From Limnohabitans sp. TEGF004 (GTDB taxonomy: Bacteria > Pseudomonadota > Gammaproteobacteria > Burkholderiales > Burkholderiaceae_C), in the NCBI RefSeq assembly GCF_027924965.1, contig NZ_AP027056.1, forward strand, positions 496,001 through 560,000: a stretch of 64,000 nt of DNA. The letters are read 5' to 3'. Numbering within the stretch: the stretch's first letter is position 1; each line of letters starts with the position of its first letter. Under the pieces are notes generated by a model. It made no database searches. It worked only from the letters and a program-made list of their open reading frames with translations, and was not told the DNA's origin. The position numbers and the translations under genes were made by a program. Shown here in pieces: positions 48,301-56,527 of this stretch.

Positions 48301-48404
48301 ACCGATAAGTTCTTGAACGCAAACACGCCCGCCATGACAAACAGCAGCGTGCCCAGCAAGATGAAAAGCGGCTGGTTGAGCGCGTAATGAATCAGGCGCT
48401 TCAT
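45330..48404 (-). CDS. czcA: HME-RND heavy-metal efflux pump (CzcA-like)
   Basis: A 1024-residue RND transporter. The fourth transmembrane helix has D392, D398 and E405 in DFGIIVDGAVIVVEN, the triad seen in CzcA-type Zn/Co/Cd pumps rather than in CusA. It uses protons to move metal from periplasm or cytoplasm outwards. It overlaps the upstream fusion-protein gene by four bases. No outer-membrane CzcC is next to it, so a TolC-like protein elsewhere may serve. The exact metal is not provable. Confidence 0.88.
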   Translation of the reverse strand: MKRLIHYALNQPLFILLGTLLFVMAGVFAFKNLSVEAFPDVTDTQVTVISLYPGRAAEEVEKQVTLPIEVALAGLPNSIRVFSHTQFGLSFTVVTYNDNAEVNLVRQQVNERLRGIQLPEGVEAQIAPNATPVGEIMRYRLRGDGLSTTELRTLQDWTVERSMRQVPGVADVVAMGGFIKQYEVQPDLQKLSQFKLTLQDLSEALGRGNSNAGGSYVTQGVQQYAIRGLGLLHSADDIGRVVVTARGNTPILVRDVAHVTIGAVPRLGTVGQDMDDDVVTGIIIMRKGENPSVVLKGVKERIEDLNARVLPAGVQIVPFYDRSWLMGKTLTTVFKNLVEGALLVALVLYLFLSNMRASLAVVVVIPLSLLATFMGLKIMGVPANLLSLGAMDFGIIVDGAVIVVENIMHRLAERGEGMNEKERRTLITEATNEVGRPTLFSMLIIIAAHIPIFALQRHEGRIFQPMALSVTTALVGSLIFSLTLVPLLAYWMLRKGIPHGDNAVVAWAKRVYEPVLNWSIAQPRKVVTMAVSGFLLSMLVASQLGSEFLPELNEGTIWVNVRLPASISNDEAAKTLHNVRKALMTVPEVRTTVSKAGQPEDGTDPKTISMAEVFVDVKPPEQWRKGLTREQLIEDMDHAVSVLPGMQPTFSQPIRDNVLESISQIDGQIVIKISGDDLDVLRHTTEAVEKEVRHVRGVYRAEIDRQGELPQLLIDIDRERAARLGLNVGDIEDVIETALAGKATTNLWEGERRFTVAVRLSEQRRAMVNLDSILIPTPNGGSTPLSSVATIRESSGAMNIAREAGRRTMAIGIFIKGRDMGSIVADMKDAVAKKVEIPRNYALTWSGEFENQERAMQRLAVVVPISLLLIFVLLFDAFSSFKTAGLILINVPLALIGGFVALWIFNIPLSVSAAIGFIALSGQAVLNGVVMLSVFQQLRNAGYTVLDAVKEGALQRLRTVLMTAMLAALGLLPMALSRDIGSETQRPLAIVVIGGLVTATLLTLVVLPALYVAWFSTPKKETTA

Positions 48405-49630
48405 TTGGGCTCTGCCGGTTTGTGTGCGTTTTCTTGGGCAATGCGGAACTCGCGTGCCAACAGCAAGCCGTTGTCTTTGACGATTTGTTCACCCGCTTGC
48501 ACGCCTTCGACGATCAGCACCTCTTTGATGCCTTCGTAGCCCAGCTTCACGCGGCGGGGTTCATACACACCGGCTTCGGTTTGCACATAAGTCCAGTGCT
48601 CGTTGCCGCGCAACTGCACGGCGCTAGAAGGCACCAATACGCCAGTGGCCAGTTTGCGCTGAATGCGAGCCGTGCCTAGCATTTCGGCCTTGAGCAAACG
48701 CTTGGCGTTGTCAATCACGGCACGCACTTTGATGGCGCGGGTGGCGCTGTCAATGAAGTCGCCCGTGGCGGCGATCTTGGCTTCAAAGCTTTGGTCGGGG
48801 TAGTTGGGCAGGGTCAATGAAATTTTGGTGCCCGGCTGCAGCGAGGCAATGTCTGCTTCGCGGGCATCAATTTGCACCCACAGCACGCTGGGGTCGCTCA
48901 CCACAAACAGGGCGGGGTTGCCGGGGCCACCTTGGTCGGGGCGCACTTCTTGGCCCGCACTGAGGTTGCGCTCGACCACCACGCCTTTGACGGTGGCAGC
49001 GAGGCCCAGTTGTTGGTTCACGTTCTGGGCGCTGCCATACATGCGGGTGCGGGCTTGGGCGCGGGCCAGTTCGGCGCGGGCACGCAGGGCTTCGGCTTCG
49101 GTGCTGTCGAGTTCTTTGCGCGAAATTACATCGGCTTCAAACAAGGTTTGGTGGCGTGCCAGCGCACGGTCGGCCACTTGGGCATCGGCCATGGCTTTGG
49201 CAGTGTCGGCTTGGGCTGCACCAAACTCGGGCGAGGCGAGGGTGGCCAGCACTTGCCCTGCGTTCACGCTTTGGCCAATGTCGGCATTCAGGCTCAGCAC
49301 GCGGCCCGCAAACGCGGGGTAGATGCGCTGGGTGCGTTCTTCGTTCCACACCAAGCGGGCAGGCAGCTCGATGGTGATGCTTTCAGCGGCTTTGGCCGCT
49401 ACTGTGCCCAGCAGCGCAATTTGTGGATGGCCTGCAGGAAAGCGTAGCTGCTCGCCTTGCACGATGGGTTCGGGTGTGGGTGGTTTGGCTGTGGGGGTGG
49501 GGTTGAGCACGGTATAGGCCAACACGGCGATGGCCAATGCACTGCCCCCCGCGATGATGCGTTTGGTGGGCGTGTTGAAAAGGGCGGCGGCTTGGCGCAG
49601 GGGCGCTTGCAGGTTCTGTCGTATGCTCAT
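48401..49630 (-). CDS. czcB: RND membrane-fusion protein (CzcB-like)
   Basis: A 409-residue periplasmic adaptor with one N-terminal membrane helix (about 25-45), barrel-sandwich half-motifs (IYPAFAGRVLSLNADIGQSVNAGQ and VKGVVVERNLSAGQEV) and an intervening helical hairpin. It links the RND pump to an outer-membrane channel. First gene of the pair, divergent from the response regulator with 63 bases between. Confidence 0.88.
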   Translation of the reverse strand: MSIRQNLQAPLRQAAALFNTPTKRIIAGGSALAIAVLAYTVLNPTPTAKPPTPEPIVQGEQLRFPAGHPQIALLGTVAAKAAESITIELPARLVWNEERTQRIYPAFAGRVLSLNADIGQSVNAGQVLATLASPEFGAAQADTAKAMADAQVADRALARHQTLFEADVISRKELDSTEAEALRARAELARAQARTRMYGSAQNVNQQLGLAATVKGVVVERNLSAGQEVRPDQGGPGNPALFVVSDPSVLWVQIDAREADIASLQPGTKISLTLPNYPDQSFEAKIAATGDFIDSATRAIKVRAVIDNAKRLLKAEMLGTARIQRKLATGVLVPSSAVQLRGNEHWTYVQTEAGVYEPRRVKLGYEGIKEVLIVEGVQAGEQIVKDNGLLLAREFRIAQENAHKPAEPK

Positions 49631-49693
49631 GCCACGTTTATCGTTGACCGTGGCTGACCAGCCCCTGACTTAACTTTTACATCTGTCACCCTT

Positions 49694-50383
49694 GTGCGAA
49701 TCTTGTTGATTGAAGACGATGCCGTGCTGCAAGCGGTCATGCTGCGCAGCCTAGGCGATGCGGGCCACCGCGTGGACGCCGCCAGCCATTTGGAAGAAGC
49801 TGCACACTTTTGGCAAGTGCAGGCCTATGACGCCGTGCTGCTGGACCTCAACCTGCCTTTGAACGGTCAAGCCCACGCGGCACAAGGCAGCGGTCTGCAG
49901 CTCCTGCGCGAAGCACGTGCGCGTGGTGACCGCACACCCGTGCTGGTGCTGACGGCGCGCAACCGCACCGACGAACGCATAGCCGGTCTAGATGCCGGCG
50001 CTGACGACTATCTGGGCAAGCCCTTTGATTTAGAAGAAGTGGAAGCCCGCCTGCGTGCCCTAGTGCGTCGCACGCAAGGTGTGGACGACGAGGTGCAAGT
50101 GGGCCAACTGCGCCTGCACCGCAAGCTGCGCCGCATCTTTGTGAATGACGCCGATTTGGCTTTACCCGCCAGAGAGTTTGAGGTGCTGTGCGAGCTCATG
50201 ACGCCACCGGGTCGCGCGGTTAGCAAGCGCGTGTTGTCTGACAAGCTGTCTGGCTTTGATGAAGCTTTGGGCGACAACGCACTCGAAGCTTTTATTTCTC
50301 GCTTGCGCAAAAAGCTGGCTGACAGTGGTGCGTGCATTCGCACCCTGCGCGGTATCGGCTATGTTTTAGAAGAACAGCCATGA
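49694..50383 (+). CDS. OmpR/PhoB-family response regulator
   Basis: A 229-residue protein from a GTG start. Phosphoacceptor D51 lies in LLDLNLPL, the acidic pair is IEDDA, the lysine is in DYLGKPF, and the C-terminal winged helix ends RTLRGIGYVLEE. It overlaps the kinase gene by four bases. Location beside czcBA suggests control of metal efflux. Confidence 0.93.
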   Translation: MRILLIEDDAVLQAVMLRSLGDAGHRVDAASHLEEAAHFWQVQAYDAVLLDLNLPLNGQAHAAQGSGLQLLREARARGDRTPVLVLTARNRTDERIAGLDAGADDYLGKPFDLEEVEARLRALVRRTQGVDDEVQVGQLRLHRKLRRIFVNDADLALPAREFEVLCELMTPPGRAVSKRVLSDKLSGFDEALGDNALEAFISRLRKKLADSGACIRTLRGIGYVLEEQP

Positions 50384-51780
50384 GTCAGACCCAAAGCAAA
50401 CCCTCGTTGCGCAACCGGCTGCTGCGCCATGTGTTGATTCCACTCGCCGTCACTTGGCTGGTGGGCACGGCTTTGGTGGTGGGCATTGCCTCGTACTTTG
50501 CGCAGCAGGCGTTTGACCGTGCTTTGTTAGACGATGCTTATTTGGTGGCCAGCCATGTGCGCCGGGCCAATGACGCCAGCGGTGGTGGCCTAGAACTGAG
50601 CCTATCTGCGCAAGAGATGAGCACCGTGCTGTTTGACCAAAGCGAAACTTTGTATTTTGCGGTGCTGCGCCCAGATGGCTCGCTGTTGGCAGGGCACCCA
50701 GGGCTGCGGCCCACACGGCTGCAAGAAGACTTGAAGCCCATGTTTGATGCGTTGGATTACCAAGGCCGCACACTGCGCAGCGTGACGGTGCACCGCCAAC
50801 AACCGGCAGATTTTTATGTGGTGATGGCGCAAACCACGGCCAGCCGCGACAGCTTGTTGCAACGCTTGCTGACTTTCTCGGTCATTCCCCAAGTGCTGTT
50901 GTTGGGTTTGTTGGCTGCGTGGTTGTACCGCGCGATTGAAGAAGATTTGGTGCCCCTAGCTGAGCTAGAAACGGCAGTGGGTCAACGTGACGTGCGCGAC
51001 CTCACACCTGTGCCCGTGACCGCCACCACCCACGATGTGCAGCGCTTGGGCCAAGCCATCAATGCGCTGTTGGGTCGCATTGCCTTTAGCGTGCAAGCGC
51101 AGCGCGAGTTCTCGGGCAATGTGGCGCACGAGCTGCGCACACCGTTGGCAGGCATTCGCGCCTTGGCCGACTACGGCCTCCGCCACACCGACCCACAGGT
51201 GTGGCACGAGCAGCTGCACGGCATTGCTAAAAGCCAAGAGCGAGCTAGCCATTTGGTCGACCAGCTGCTGGCGCTGGCCTTGGCAGATGAAGCGCATCAA
51301 GATTTAGAAAAAACTGCGGTGTCATTAGATGCACTCGTGGGCGAAGCCGTGCTGCGGTATTTGCCCAAGGCCGATGCCACAGGTGTGGACCTCGGTGCCA
51401 AAGGCATTGACCATGCGGTGGTCGTGCAGGGCAATGCGGCGCTGATAGAAGGCATCTTGAACAACCTCATCGATAACGCGCTGCGCTATGGCCGTGCACA
51501 CAACGGCGAGAGCCACATCACCGTTGCGGTCGAGACGACGCCTTATAGCGTGGTGCTGTCGGTCACTGACAACGGCGCGGGTGTACCGCCCGACAAGCTG
51601 CAGCAAATCAGCCAGCGTTGGGTGCAAGGCGCAGCGGGCGAGACGCTCAAAGCGGGCGTGGGTTTGGGCTTGGCGATTGTGGGCACCTATGCCAAACTGC
51701 TGAGCGCGCGTGTTGCCCTTGCTGCTGCGCAGCCGCATGGCTTGTGTGTGCATGTGACGTTTGACAAGTCGTCGCTGTAG
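50380..51780 (+). CDS. Sensor histidine kinase
   Basis: A 466-residue kinase with transmembrane helices at about 17-38 and 166-184, a 2CSK-type periplasmic sensor between them, HAMP-like segment, phosphoacceptor H250 in NVAHELRTPLAG, and ATP-binding boxes NLIDNALRYG and DNGAGVPP. The longer frame from 50332 is rejected; ATG 50380 overlaps the regulator stop. Partner of the response regulator. Confidence 0.92.
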   Translation: MSQTQSKPSLRNRLLRHVLIPLAVTWLVGTALVVGIASYFAQQAFDRALLDDAYLVASHVRRANDASGGGLELSLSAQEMSTVLFDQSETLYFAVLRPDGSLLAGHPGLRPTRLQEDLKPMFDALDYQGRTLRSVTVHRQQPADFYVVMAQTTASRDSLLQRLLTFSVIPQVLLLGLLAAWLYRAIEEDLVPLAELETAVGQRDVRDLTPVPVTATTHDVQRLGQAINALLGRIAFSVQAQREFSGNVAHELRTPLAGIRALADYGLRHTDPQVWHEQLHGIAKSQERASHLVDQLLALALADEAHQDLEKTAVSLDALVGEAVLRYLPKADATGVDLGAKGIDHAVVVQGNAALIEGILNNLIDNALRYGRAHNGESHITVAVETTPYSVVLSVTDNGAGVPPDKLQQISQRWVQGAAGETLKAGVGLGLAIVGTYAKLLSARVALAAAQPHGLCVHVTFDKSSL

Positions 51781-51803
51781 CGTGGCCCTTATGCACTCTT
51801 CTC

Positions 51804-52634
51804 TCAGCGTCCCGTTTTAGAACTGCCCCATTGGTCCATCACGCGTTGGTCACGCGCCATCTCAGCTTCGATGGAGTCTTTCGGTAATTGCCTCAAGCAC
51901 TCTTCCATGGCCTTTGCATCTAGTTTGGGCTGCGGGGGTTCGCTATGAGTTTTGGTTTGCTCAGATTTGCCGTCCCACGCGAACGGATTTTTAAATGACG
52001 GTGTGTCTGGCAGGCAGTCGTCTTTGTAGCTTGGCGCACCATCTGATGCGAATGGCGAAAACGAAATTGTTTTTTCAAAAATCAGGGGCTTGCCAGTGGG
52101 TGTAGGGGGCAAGGGCGGCATGTTTTGAATCGCTTGGCGCGCCAGTTTTTCTGCGAGTGCCGAGGTGCTCCACAAAGTATCCAGTTGAGCCAGCGTGCCG
52201 TTGGGCGCTATTTCGATGCGAAAGCGCACTTCACCCTGATCGGGGCCCTCCACCGCTGTGCCCATCATGCTGCGCACTTGTTGGCCCCAGCTGTGACGAT
52301 AGCCTTTGCTGTTTTTATTGGTGTACTGAGCGGCAAATGCCCACTCTTCAGCGGTAGGCGCTGAGGGGGCCGACAGGGTGGCAGGTGTTTTTTCGGTTTT
52401 GGCGTGGGTCGTGTCGGCATCCATGGTCGACATGGTTTGCTCGATCTGTGGTGCAGCGCTAGGTGGTGGCTCGGCTTTGATGAAAAACACCTCGGCTTCT
52501 AGCTCTTGCACCTTGGCAGTTTGTCTGACGCCAAACAAATGTTGGCTCGCGCCAATGATCACCACCACGTGTAACGCGATGGCGACAGTCAAAAATATCA
52601 GGCGTTGTGGGCCGCTTAGCAAGCGCGTGGGCAC
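51804..52634 (-). CDS. TonB/TolA-like envelope protein
   Basis: A 276-residue protein from a GTG start (no ATG is available near). One transmembrane helix (about 11-31), a linker with prolines, and a TonB/TolA C-terminal-like domain (QGEVRFRIEIAPNGTL ... LARQAIQNMPPLP). The last 100 residues are charged and unassigned. An ExbB/ExbD partner is not next to it. It might be an orphan TonB. Confidence 0.6.
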   Translation of the reverse strand: MPTRLLSGPQRLIFLTVAIALHVVVIIGASQHLFGVRQTAKVQELEAEVFFIKAEPPPSAAPQIEQTMSTMDADTTHAKTEKTPATLSAPSAPTAEEWAFAAQYTNKNSKGYRHSWGQQVRSMMGTAVEGPDQGEVRFRIEIAPNGTLAQLDTLWSTSALAEKLARQAIQNMPPLPPTPTGKPLIFEKTISFSPFASDGAPSYKDDCLPDTPSFKNPFAWDGKSEQTKTHSEPPQPKLDAKAMEECLRQLPKDSIEAEMARDQRVMDQWGSSKTGR

Positions 52635-52657
52635 GGGTTGTTAAATAAGTAGGATCT

Positions 52658-52679
52658 AATATTATTGACCAATATTATT
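52658..52679. repeat. Direct repeat AATATTATT upstream of the methyltransferase gene
   Basis: Two copies (52658-52666, 52671-52679) in the 63-base gap between divergent genes. It may be an operator or just AT-rich promoter sequence. Confidence 0.35.
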
Positions 52680-52697
52680 TTTGAATAGGAGTGCACC

Positions 52698-53309
52698 ATG
52701 CACCCATCTGACCATTGGGAAAACGTCTATCGCAACAAGTCATTTGATGCGGTGAGTTGGTATGCACCTCACTTGGGCGAGTCGCTGCGTTTGATTCAAG
52801 AGTTATGCCCCGACGCCAACGCCTCCATCATTGACATTGGTGGTGGCGAGTCCACTTTGGTGGATGACCTGCTGCATCGCCAATACGTCGATGTGTCGGT
52901 GTTAGACATCTCGTCCACAGCGATTGACTTCACACGCCAACGTCTTGGGCCGCTTGCTCAAGAGGTGACGTGGCATGTGGGCGACATCACGCAACACGAC
53001 TTTGGTGACCAGCGGTTTGATTTATGGCACGACAGGGCCGTGTTTCATTTCCTGACAGACCCAGCCGCCAGACAGGCCTATGTGGAATTGGTTCGGCGTT
53101 CTGTGAGGCCAGGCGGCTATGTGTTGATGGCGACGTTTGGACCTGACGGCCCTTTGCAGTGCAGTGGTTTAGATGTGGTGCGCTACGACGATCAAAGTTT
53201 GCATCATGAGTTTGGGGAAGGCTTCCAGATGATGGGAAGCCAGCTAGCCGAACACAACACCCCTATGGGAACACGCCAACAGTTTTTGTATTGCTGGTGT
53301 AGGGCTTAA
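52698..53309 (+). CDS. Class I SAM-dependent methyltransferase
   Basis: A 203-residue protein with SAM motif I IIDIGGGEST (about 44-53), the acidic loop VLDISSTAID and motif VRPGGYVLMATFG. A GAATAGGAGTG ribosome site precedes the ATG. Similar small enzymes act on tellurite, thiopurines or unknown acceptors; the substrate is not apparent. Confidence 0.8.
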   Translation: MHPSDHWENVYRNKSFDAVSWYAPHLGESLRLIQELCPDANASIIDIGGGESTLVDDLLHRQYVDVSVLDISSTAIDFTRQRLGPLAQEVTWHVGDITQHDFGDQRFDLWHDRAVFHFLTDPAARQAYVELVRRSVRPGGYVLMATFGPDGPLQCSGLDVVRYDDQSLHHEFGEGFQMMGSQLAEHNTPMGTRQQFLYCWCRA

Positions 53310-53384
53310 AAATAGTTAGACGATGAGAAATGCAAATGAGTCGCCAAGCAAGTGCTGCGCATGCTGTGAGCTGAGATGTCAGCC

Positions 53385-53999
53385 TCAGGCGGGTGGCCGT
53401 GACATCTTGAACAGCTGCTCTGGCCCAATGCTGAAGTAATCAGCCGGACCGCCGCCACGCAAAATGTGGCCCGCGTTGGCGGTGTCGTACACACCGTCTT
53501 TGAGCAAGTGGCTGGCAATGTGCACACCGACCACTTCACCCAGCACCAACCATGTGGGCACTTTTTGTTTGTCCAGTCCTTCGAGTTGAATGATTTGCGT
53601 GCTGCGGCATTCAAACGACACAGGGCTGTCGGCCACACGCGGCACATCCACCACGCGTGAGGGCGCGGTCTTCAAACCGGCCAATTCAAACTCATTCACC
53701 TCGGGGCCCACAGGCGCGCAGGTTTGGTTCATAGCTTCGGCTAAAGGGCGCGTGACCAGGTTCCACACAAACATGCCGTTTTCTTGCACGTTGCGCAAAG
53801 AGTCTTTGGGGCCGGTGCTAGAAAAACCAATGATGGGTGGGATGTAGTTGAACGCGGTGAAGAAACTGTAAGGGGCAAGATTCAACACGCCGTCATTACT
53901 GACGGTCGAGACCCAGCCAATGGGCCGAGGGCCAACAATGGCGTTGAAGGGGTCGTGGGGCAGGCCGTGGCCGTTTTTGGGTTCGTAAAAATGTGTCAT
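53385..53999 (-). CDS. Flavin reductase-like FMN-binding protein
   Basis: A 204-residue split-barrel protein with the FMN motif PRPIGWVST near the N-terminus and GFSSTGPKDSLRN. ATG 53999 (MTHFYEPKNGHG) is preferred over 54026. Such proteins reduce FMN with NAD(P)H or bind flavin for other redox tasks. No oxygenase partner is near. Confidence 0.8.
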   Translation of the reverse strand: MTHFYEPKNGHGLPHDPFNAIVGPRPIGWVSTVSNDGVLNLAPYSFFTAFNYIPPIIGFSSTGPKDSLRNVQENGMFVWNLVTRPLAEAMNQTCAPVGPEVNEFELAGLKTAPSRVVDVPRVADSPVSFECRSTQIIQLEGLDKQKVPTWLVLGEVVGVHIASHLLKDGVYDTANAGHILRGGGPADYFSIGPEQLFKMSRPPA

Positions 54000-54056
54000 G
54001 GGTGTACGGTAAACGCAAACCTGCACCCCTGCTGTCGCAGGGTTAACTCATGACAC

Positions 54057-55661
54057 TCAGCTCGGCTTTTTATCCAACAGGTTCAGCACCGCCAACGCAG
54101 CTGTTGCATCCCCTGTGGTGTGGGTCAGGCTCTGGCGCAGTGTGTCGGTGCCCGTGGCTTGGGCAATCAAATCCAGCTGCGCGACCAGGAGGTTGAACTG
54201 AGCCGCTGCGAGTTGAGGGTGTGCTTTGGCGTCGAGTATCAAACCATTGGCTTGGGTGAGTTGTTCGGTGGCTTTGGCTTCAAATTCGGCCTTGGCTTCT
54301 GCAGTGAGTCGCTTGACTTCTTCATGCGACAAGTGCAAACGCTCAGCTTCGGCCACGATGAGTTCGCGTTCAGCGCCATCGAGCATGCCATCTTCAAAAG
54401 CCATCATCAAGCGGTGCTTGAAGGCATCGCGGTCAATGCGCAATTGGTCAGTGAAGGCCGATGCCAGCAAGCCTGCTGGGATGGCAAAAATACCAATGCC
54501 CAGCAACGCCAGCACCACGGTAAGTGCGCGGCCCATGGGAGTGATGGGCGAGATGTCGCCATAGCCCACCGAGGCCAGTGTGACCACGGCCCAATAAATG
54601 GATTGGGGAATGTTCTCGAACTTGTCGGGTTGTGCAGGGTGCTCAAACAAGTAACCCAAGCTGGCGGTGAGCACCACCAATAGCATCATCACGAACACCG
54701 AGGCAAAGATGATTTGCCACTCGCGCAGCACCACTTTGTAAAGCGTTTCCATGGCCGAGGTGTAGCGCGTGAGTTTGAGCATGCGCATCAAGCGGAAGAC
54801 CCGCAAAAAACGCAAATCCAAATGCTGGCTGAACAAACTCTCGAGGATGAACGGCAAGATGGTGAACAAGTCGATGATGGCTTGCCCCGTGCGCACATGG
54901 GCCCAATGCGGCATGCGCAGGTGCTTGTATTTCGGGTTTTCTGGCGCTGAGTAAACGCGTGCAATGTATTCGAGGGTGAAGATGGTGAACGCAATCACGT
55001 CAATCACCATGAACTCGGTGGCGAACAAGGCGTGCACAGACGCCACGGTCTCAAACACCACACAGGTGATGGACAAGGCAATCCAAAACACGATGAAGTT
55101 GTCGATGTAGGTGTGTAAGCGACCCGAGTGGCCGGTGGGCTCCAACATGGCAAACACTTTGGCACGCAAGCTGCGTCCCGCATTGAGTTCTTGAAACTCA
55201 TGCCACGCAGGAATGAGTTGGCGCGAGAGTTTGAACATTCGCGCCAGTCGCATGACTCGCAAAACGCGCAACATCTCCACGTCCACATCGACAAAGCGTG
55301 CGAAGTAGAACGGGGCAATGGCGATCAAATCGACCAACGCGTAAAAGCTGAATGCATAACGCAAACGCGGAAAAGACTTGCCCGCAAAGTCGGGGTTGAC
55401 GTGGGCAGTGGCCACACGCAGCAGGTATTCCGCTGTGAAGATGCCCACAGTCACCACATCAAACCAATGAAACCATGCGGTGTGAGCGTTGTAAATCTCG
55501 GGTGTGTTTTCAATCAACACCGCGATGACGCTGGCGACGATGAGAAATCCAATGCTGCGCTCGACGACATGGTGAAAACCGTGTTTGAACTCTGGGTCAA
55601 ACAACCACTTGTAGATCTTGGCAAGCAGCGAAGTGTGGGTGTGTGTCATGTGGGTCGTCAT
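54057..55661 (-). CDS. Dual-voltage-sensor potassium-type channel protein (second copy)
   Basis: A 534-residue protein. VSD1 spans about residues 31-150, with the S4 arginines at 132, 135, 138, 141 (plus K144, R147). Without any S5-S6 in between, VSD2 follows at about 181-300, with S4 charges at 284, 287, 290, 293, K296, R299. The pore has S5 (about 318-340), the filter TLASVGYGD (361-369) and S6 (380-402). The tail (404-534) holds the EDGMLDGAERE module. Tandem VSDs sharing one pore are not a layout I know in bacteria. The start at 55661 lies 12 bases after a hairpin, so it may have its own promoter. The M at 55649 is an alternative start. Confidence 0.88.
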   Translation of the reverse strand: MTTHMTHTHTSLLAKIYKWLFDPEFKHGFHHVVERSIGFLIVASVIAVLIENTPEIYNAHTAWFHWFDVVTVGIFTAEYLLRVATAHVNPDFAGKSFPRLRYAFSFYALVDLIAIAPFYFARFVDVDVEMLRVLRVMRLARMFKLSRQLIPAWHEFQELNAGRSLRAKVFAMLEPTGHSGRLHTYIDNFIVFWIALSITCVVFETVASVHALFATEFMVIDVIAFTIFTLEYIARVYSAPENPKYKHLRMPHWAHVRTGQAIIDLFTILPFILESLFSQHLDLRFLRVFRLMRMLKLTRYTSAMETLYKVVLREWQIIFASVFVMMLLVVLTASLGYLFEHPAQPDKFENIPQSIYWAVVTLASVGYGDISPITPMGRALTVVLALLGIGIFAIPAGLLASAFTDQLRIDRDAFKHRLMMAFEDGMLDGAERELIVAEAERLHLSHEEVKRLTAEAKAEFEAKATEQLTQANGLILDAKAHPQLAAAQFNLLVAQLDLIAQATGTDTLRQSLTHTTGDATAALAVLNLLDKKPS

Positions 55662-55672
55662 GGGTGTGATTT

Positions 55673-55696
55673 AAAAAGGCTCCAGTAGGAGCCTTT
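55673..55696 (-). terminator. Terminator-like hairpin before the 534-residue channel gene
   Basis: AAAGGCTCC / GGAGCCTTT with a four-base loop; on the minus strand it ends in five Ts. It lies between the DUF4337 gene and the last channel gene, so part of the upstream transcript may stop here. Confidence 0.65.
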
Positions 55697-55714
55697 GAGT
55701 GGTGTGTGAGGGGC

Positions 55715-56287
55715 TTAGATCAAAAGCAAAAAGCCGTTGAGCGTTGAAAAAATGCCCAGGATACCTAGGGCGCATGGCACCCAGAACAGCACATGTGCGC
55801 CAGTCAGAATGGCCACCGAGGTCAGCACGATGGCAATTTGCAACAAGGCTTCTGCGTAGTCAAACCATGGGTCTTGGCGCAAAGCGATGTCGCGCTCGTG
55901 TTCATGCGCTTTGGCTTTTTCCATCAACTCTTTTTTGCCGTCGCCAGTCTCTGGCTCGGACTCATAGCGGGCGATGTTCTTTTCGTAGGCTTCGAGCTTT
56001 TTCTCAGCCAAAGCTTTGGCGGCAGACGAGAGCTTGTCGTTGGCAATTTGGATGCGCAATTCGTCAGCCGCAATTTTGTAGTCGGTCTGGCGGATGTTTT
56101 TGGCTTGGTAAAACGAATACGCGTTGGCTGCCAAGATGTTGTTGCTCATGCTTTCTTTGGCAGCGTTGTTACCACCTAAGCTGGCAATGGCCAAACACAT
56201 GGCCAAGATGGACACCAACATGGCACAACGGGTGCGAAAGGGGTCGTTGCCGTGCTCTGGTAATTCGGTTTCTGGCACTTCACTCAT
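55715..56287 (-). CDS. DUF4337-type membrane protein
   Basis: A 190-residue protein with one N-terminal helix (about 20-40, MLVSILAMCLAIASLGG), a long charged helical middle (about 65-130) and two C-terminal membrane helices. The segment with ESMSNNILAANAYSFYQAK is the recalled DUF4337 signature. It may be an accessory subunit of the channel cluster, because it lies between channel genes and 12 bases from a small membrane gene. Function unknown. Confidence 0.65.
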   Translation of the reverse strand: MSEVPETELPEHGNDPFRTRCAMLVSILAMCLAIASLGGNNAAKESMSNNILAANAYSFYQAKNIRQTDYKIAADELRIQIANDKLSSAAKALAEKKLEAYEKNIARYESEPETGDGKKELMEKAKAHEHERDIALRQDPWFDYAEALLQIAIVLTSVAILTGAHVLFWVPCALGILGIFSTLNGFLLLI

Positions 56288-56299
56288 GGTTTTTCCTTG

Positions 56300-56509
56300 T
56301 TATTCTTTGTGGTCGTCGGAATGCTTGTTTTTGCGTTTGGCAAAAATTTTATACAAAGCAAACACGGCCAACACCACGGCCACCACACACACCACCAATT
56401 CAGCGTTCGTTAATTTGTGGACAAACTGATCGACGTAGTCGTAGGTCGACAGCGGCGTGTAGACGTCGGGGTTCTCTTGTTTGTACTTTTGGTAGGCGCC
56501 GTTGTCCAT
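56300..56509 (-). CDS. Small single-pass membrane protein (69 residues)
   Basis: One transmembrane helix at about 38-56 (ELVVCVVAVVLAVFALYKIF), followed by a Lys-rich tail (AKRKNKHSDDHKE), so the tail is likely cytoplasmic. It lies 18 bases after the 322-residue channel gene and 12 bases before the DUF4337 gene. No family recognised; a small channel accessory subunit is a reasonable guess. Confidence 0.6.
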   Translation of the reverse strand: MDNGAYQKYKQENPDVYTPLSTYDYVDQFVHKLTNAELVVCVVAVVLAVFALYKIFAKRKNKHSDDHKE

Positions 56510-56527
56510 GATGACCTTTGTTGGGAG

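Noticed and set aside
46908..48308. 466-codon plus-strand frame
   Set aside because: It lies wholly antisense to czcA, is very His-rich as expected from reverse reading of this codon use, and shows no family motif.
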